64,000 bases of DNA. Origin: Pelodera strongyloides (taxonomy: Eukaryota > Nematoda > Chromadorea > Rhabditida > Rhabditidae). The DNA is taken from contig JAANDG010000263.1 of assembly GCA_036852015.1 (NCBI GenBank), positions 124,001-188,000 on the forward strand, written 5' to 3'. Shown here piece after piece: positions 59,630-64,000 of the stretch; position 1 is the stretch's first letter, and every line of letters begins with the position of its first letter. A program made the translations under genes and the position numbers. A model generated the notes under the pieces. That model saw only the letters and a program-made list of their open reading frames with translations. It was not told the DNA's origin and did no database searches.

Positions 59630-60366
59630 AATGATTTGTTAATTATTAATATGTGGCTTCTGGATGCTCAATTTGCAGGCGGAATCTCACGTATAATCTT
59701 TCTATCAATTAAGACCCAATGACCCAACTGAGGTCCATTTTCTGAGTTATTGCGATCAAATGTTCAACAGTCTAAATGGTGAGACATCTGGGTTTAATCA
59801 CCCAATTTATGCTTCGATGTTGCAAATTTATGTCTGTATCTTCGTCGGATCCTCTTCGGGTTCTGCGCTCTCTGCCTTCTCTGACGTCGAGAAACTCCTA
59901 AACCTCCTAATCTATCAATCGTCTGCATCTCAGGTTTTCCTTTATTGAGGTCATTTGTGTCCCATCTGCCTGACTGGGCCCTCTGGGGAACACCGATCTA
60001 ATGACCATACTCTATGTCTGCGCCCTCTAGTCGAGAGAAATGGTCCCGCCTCCAAGAACCAATATTTAAATGAGACCCCGGAGTGCAGCAAATCATCCGC
60101 ATCCGGTTTCCATCTGTTACAGTATATCTTGGTTTGGCAGTACTTCTCATTTCTAGTTTCCCTTGTACCATGGCTAGATACTCTGACTGTTCCATCATTG
60201 TATTGCCTTTAGTAATCTAGAATTAAAACATCTTGAAACAACTTACTGAAATGAGTTCGTCATATTTAATATCATTTCTTGCCTTTTTTCTACAGTTACA
60301 GTAGTTTTCTCCCATATATATGATGTAATTAGGGCAATTACCCTCTATCCTTCCCTAATTACAGTA

Positions 60367-61460
60367 ATGATCCGTGCTCTGGTTGTCCTCGCCCTCGTCG
60401 GTGCCGCTCTCTGCGCTCCCATCAACACCTTCGACGATATCCCCGCCCAATACAAAGGTATGATAACTACAACCAATTAGAAGTTCATAGTAGGATACTG
60501 CAAGCCTAAGTTGCAAGAAAATGAATGTCGTTGCTTGAATACCTCCCAATAATGTGGTCCAAATCTAGACATTCGACGTCTAATAAGTTTTATAATATGA
60601 ATCGAATACAATCTGATGAATGCAATCCGAAACTAAGCCAAATGGTTTAGTGAGGGACTACGACTGAGATTAACATCATTGTTTGATAGGGCACGACTCC
60701 AGGTTCTAAGTAGGTAACAACCATAATTGCAGAGCTGATCCCCGAGGAGGCCGCTAGCGTGCTCAAGGACCTGACCGAGGAGGACAAGGCAGCTCTGAAG
60801 GCCGTCGCCGTCAACTACAAGGACTACAAGACTGAGGACGAGGCCCTCGACGCCCTCAAGGCCAAGTCCGAGTCGACCTACGAGAAGGTGAAGAAGCTGC
60901 ACGATCTGGTCAAGGGCAAGGTCGCCGCCCTCGAGCCCACCGCCCAAACTTTCGCCAAGAAGGTGAGATATTGGAAATATTTTAGAAAATGAGATGAAGG
61001 TCCAGTAGAAATGTAGAGCTTTGGAGCACAGTACTAAAAACATGTATTGTGCATAGTTCATTGGTTCGTGCTGTCGAACTAGCAGTGAACATGATAATGT
61101 TTGAACTTGAGCGGAGCCAGTTATTTTTCTCTTACTCTCCTTCTCTCTCCCTCTCTCTCCCTCTCTCCCCCTCTCTTTCACTCTCTCTCTCTTGCTCTCC
61201 CTCTCTATCTCTGTGCTATCTCATGTCCACTATTCTAGGTCATCGCCGAGGTGCGCCAGATTCACGCCGCCTACATCGCCGGCAACAAGCCCAACATCGA
61301 GGAGCTGAAGAAGAAGGCCCAGGAGTTCATCGCCGAGTTCAAGGCCCTTTCCGAGGAGGCCAAGGCCTCTTTCCAGAAGGAGTTCCCCGTCACCACCTCC
61401 CTCGTCAAGAACGAGAAGTTCCAGGAGATCGCCAAGGGATTCATCAAGACCGACAACTAA
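60367..61460 (+). CDS. far: Fatty-acid/retinol-binding protein A (FAR family)
   Basis: A small secreted nematode protein that binds fatty acids and retinol in a helical cavity; in parasites it is thought to scavenge lipids and affect host signalling. Exons 60367-60457, 60733-60962 and 61239-61460 give 180 residues, the family's usual size. A signal peptide is clear: MIRALVVLALVGAALCA, probably cut before PINTF. The mature protein is almost wholly helical, rich in K, E and A, with LTEEDKAALKAVAVNYKDY and heptad-like helices that suggest coiled coil. The intron 2 acceptor is preceded by a CT array (61133-61212). An AATAAA near 61603 follows the stop. Codon use is strongly biased to GC-ending codons, a sign of high expression. 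Confidence 0.93.
61133..61212 (+). repeat. (CT)n array before FAR-A exon 3
   Basis: CT microsatellite in FAR-A intron 2, ending 26 bp before the exon. FAR-B has a shorter GA/CT array in the matching place (63489-63509). Confidence 0.9.
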
Positions 61461-63235
61461 GAACCAACACTCAGACTTGATTCACTTAACCTAACCAGTC
61501 CAGGGATTAATTTGCTCCCATAATATCTAGCTGTTGATAGAAACAACGCCACAAATAATTCGCAATACGGTTATTCTTTCTCTTATCTGATCTTTTTGCA
61601 ATAAATGATTTGAGTTCAAGTGGTGAAAATGATTTGCATATAAACATATAAACCTTTGAGAAATTCAACACTTCGCATTGACAAGGTGGTGCTGATGCGC
61701 CCTAGCGTAGAAGTTACGCTCACTGAATTGGTCTTATGTTCTTCCATTAGAACTAATTCTCACTGACTAAATTAAATTAAATTTGTTTTACGCTTCAAGA
61801 GCGTGCACCTTTATTCAAGGGTGAAAATACAGATTCATTGTTTGCTTATGACATGTTCCGCAGAGGTCCTGAGCAGTAGGCGACGAGTTCCAGATGACAA
61901 ATTGCTCGACGTCTTCGGGCTAGGGCCAGGAGGGATCGCCCATGATTCCCTCGCCTGGTGGTGTTTTCAAAGGTGTCACGGGCCGGAATCGAACTCGGGT
62001 CGATTGCGTTAGAGACGAACGCGCTGCCACTGGACCACCAGGCCCCCTAATATTTTAAAACTTTGAAGCTTGAAAACCAACGTCAGAATTAACTTATATA
62101 AATCGCGGATTTTTTCTGCAAGAGCAACTTTGCCGCCGCTTATCAATGCCTGTACCAAAGCTGTCGAAAAGACAATTTTCGGACCACATAATTGTTCATC
62201 TTCTGCAACATTAGAAGTTAGAAGTGATAACCTCTAGTGTGGAGTCATTTCAAACTTATGTAATTATATGTTATTTCATACATGTTTTGGGCTACCTTGA
62301 ATGACTTTCACGGCGTGCAATCCTCGTGAAACCTTCGGAACTTAGCAACGTTGTGGCGTACACAATGGACGCGGCATAGGAATTGCGTGCAAATGTGCGC
62401 GCCGATTTCAGGTCGCTTACACTCCGTACCGTTGCCGCCTTATGCCAAGTTCCACGTTGTACGTCCTTCCAGTGGACCGCATGCTCTTCAAATTTGGGGT
62501 GGTTGATGGCAATATTGTCGATTGTCAAAGTAAGAAAGTGACTGAAAACTACCGCACCGAGTGAGTAGCTGGGCCTTCTAAACGAGCCTAGCCTGTGTGT
62601 GTTTTCTCTTTCTTCGTCACTGTATATGCGTTATATTTTATGTAATGAGTAAAGAGTTACATACATTGCACCGCATAAGCATACGAGCGCCCAAAAAACG
62701 TGTTTATGGCCAAAAACCCAAGTGAAACTGTATAAGTGATCCACCCACATTTACAGTATCGTTGACCTCCTGTTTATATATTCCTAGGGAACAAACCTGC
62801 AAACGAAGGACATACTTCGAGCTAATACACGACACAGAAATTTCAAGTATTTTTTCAGCTGAATGTTCATAAACATTCCCAAGCTTTGGCGAGAAAATTC
62901 TGTTTACAGTAAACTTCTGGATTGCGAGCCAACAGATGATATAACGGTCTTCAAGGTATTCAGTATTCAAGGTAAGGTATTCTGAATTCAGATAAATGTA
63001 TAAGTCTCGCACACACTATTTTCCACATCTTTTGTAATAAACCTCACAAGTATATTTACCTCAAAATCATTTATTGCAAAAAAATAGTAAAAAACTAATA
63101 ACCGTATTGCGTAACAGCTGAGATGTTTCTATCAAAATTCTGGCAAGAGCCTAGCATGTTACTTGAACAACATAATTACTTATTATAATTCCTGGGGGAA
63201 GGTTATAAGTGAATAATCAAGTTTGGTTGATCTAG
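61461..63235. other. Spacer between the two convergent FAR genes
   Basis: Holds the 3' ends of both genes. On the FAR-B side TTTATTGCAAAAAAAT at about 63070 is a minus-strand AATAAA. A tRNA-like element lies at 61975-62046. The segment 62290-62530 is GC-richer and open on the minus strand but carries no motif. Confidence 0.45.
61975..62046 (-). repeat. tRNA-derived element between the FAR genes
   Basis: Minus strand: GTGGTCCAGTGGCAGC (A-box-like), a five-pair anticodon-like stem GCGTT/AACGC, then CGAGTTCGATTCC (B-box-like) and an acceptor-like GGGCC/GGCCC match. The T stem does not pair and the usual T before the anticodon is missing. A decayed tRNA gene or SINE head. Confidence 0.5.
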
Positions 63236-63899
63236 TTAGTTGTCGGCCTTGAGGAATCCCTTGGCGATCTCCTGGAACTTCTCGTTCTTGACGAGGGAGG
63301 TGGTGACGGGGAACTCCTTCTGGAAAGAGGCCTTGGCCTCCTCGGAAAGGGCCTTGAACTCGGCAATGAACTCCTGGGCCTTCTTCTTCAGCTCCTCAAT
63401 GTTGGGCTTGTTGCCGGCGATGTAGGCGGCGTGGATCTGGCGGGCTTCTCCGATGACCTAGAATATTAGAGAGATGAAAGAAAAATACAGAGAGAGAGAG
63501 AGAGAGAAGTGCCCAATCCTACATATAACTTTCAACCACAGTACTGGGTTTTCGCCATCCTGCCTCGTGAATAATTGTAATAAATGATCTACTATACATT
63601 CTACATACTTTTCATTATCCCCGCGTACGTAATTCTAATTCTGAAACAGTTTCAATTCTAGTATCTCACCTTCTTGGCGAAAGTTTGGGCGGTGGGCTCG
63701 AGGGCGGCGACCTTGGCCTTGACCAGATCGTGCAGCTTCTTCACCTTCTCGTAGGTCGACTCGGACTTGGCCTTGAGGGCGTCGAGGGCCTCCTCCTCAG
63801 TCTTATAGTCCTTGTAGTTGACGGCGACGGCCTTCAGGGCTGCCTTGTCCTCTTCGGTCAGGTCCTTGAGCACCGCTTGGGCCTCCTGGGGGATCAGCT
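63236..63899 (-). CDS. far: Fatty-acid/retinol-binding protein B (FAR family), 5' exon off the window
   Basis: Exon 3 is 63236-63457 and exon 2 is 63670-63899, with the same lengths (222 and 230 bp) and phases as FAR-A. Exon 1 with the signal peptide must lie beyond position 64000. Over the 150 residues that can be compared, I count nine differences from FAR-A (for example PQEAQAVL for PEEAASVL and KADN for KTDN at the end), so about 94% identity. The two genes are tail to tail, an inverted duplication or one kept alike by gene conversion. Confidence 0.92.
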
Positions 63900-64000
63900 C
63901 TGCAATTAGGATTTGTTATGCTTTTGATCGATTTCAAGAAGCTGGAGTACGACCGAACTACTAGATTTCATGGTCTGCGTTTCAGCCTCAGTCCCTGACT

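Larger units (their letters stand above)
56613..60366. other. Intergenic region between GPDH and FAR gene A
   Basis: Contains MITEs at 58103-58284 and 59463-59629. The stretch 57040-57240 is GC-richer with short GCGCAC repeats. Open frames at 57844-58186 and 58816-59043 lack motifs and splice support. The proximal FAR promoter presumably lies just before 60367. Confidence 0.4.

Noticed and set aside
60633..61181. A 182-codon minus-strand open frame across FAR-A
   Set aside because: It is the antisense of FAR exon 2 plus the GA/CT array; the strong third-base GC bias of the FAR exon keeps the other strand open. No motifs.
62292..62528. A 78-codon minus-strand frame between the FAR genes
   Set aside because: GC-richer and open, but without motif, signal peptide or splice continuity; too little to call a gene.

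Overview
This 64 kb window is intron-rich animal nuclear DNA and almost certainly comes from a nematode. The reasons are two copies of a fatty-acid/retinol-binding (FAR) protein gene, a family known only from nematodes; TTTCAG/TTTTAG-type splice acceptors; and many short palindromic repeats ending in TTAA or TTTAAA. The species cannot be fixed from the sequence alone. All gene models below were assembled by eye: splice sites were chosen so that reading phase is kept across every junction and domain motifs continue.

Layout. (1) Positions 3128-31120, minus strand: a complete Notch receptor gene (LIN-12/GLP-1 family) of 37 exons and 1,609 codons. It has a signal peptide, 19 EGF-like repeats, three LNRs, a heterodimerisation domain with a furin-type RPKR site, one membrane segment, a RAM motif, ankyrin repeats and a PEST-like tail with an Fbw7/SEL-10-type phosphodegron. 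Its introns hold GA/CT arrays, tRNA-derived elements, palindromic MITEs and a ~220 bp tandem repeat. (2) About 34011-39516, plus strand, divergent from Notch: a multi-exon gene for a cysteine-rich single-pass membrane protein whose cysteine spacing recalls the GDNF-receptor-alpha/GAS1 superfamily; its 5' end was not found. (3) About 39842-41446: a 5'-truncated, frameshifted non-LTR retrotransposon. (4) 43400-56612, plus strand: cytosolic-type NAD-dependent glycerol-3-phosphate dehydrogenase in 12 exons, with a possible upstream first exon that adds a mitochondrial-presequence-like N-terminus. (5) 48931-53753, antisense inside one GPDH intron: a Ty3/Gypsy LTR retrotransposon with LTRs that read as identical and a perfect 5 bp target duplication, so very young, but with a frameshift in its integrase. 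(6) 60367-61460 (+) and 63236 to beyond 63899 (-): two nearly identical FAR genes placed tail to tail; the second runs off the window.

The genes are not an operon and share no pathway. Notch and the cysteine-rich receptor are head to head across a 2.9 kb region that could hold regulatory sites for both. The most interesting signals are the unrecognised receptor-like gene, the possible dual-localised GPDH, the degron-bearing Notch tail, the fresh retrotransposon insertion, and several MITE families that share one TTAA-type end.
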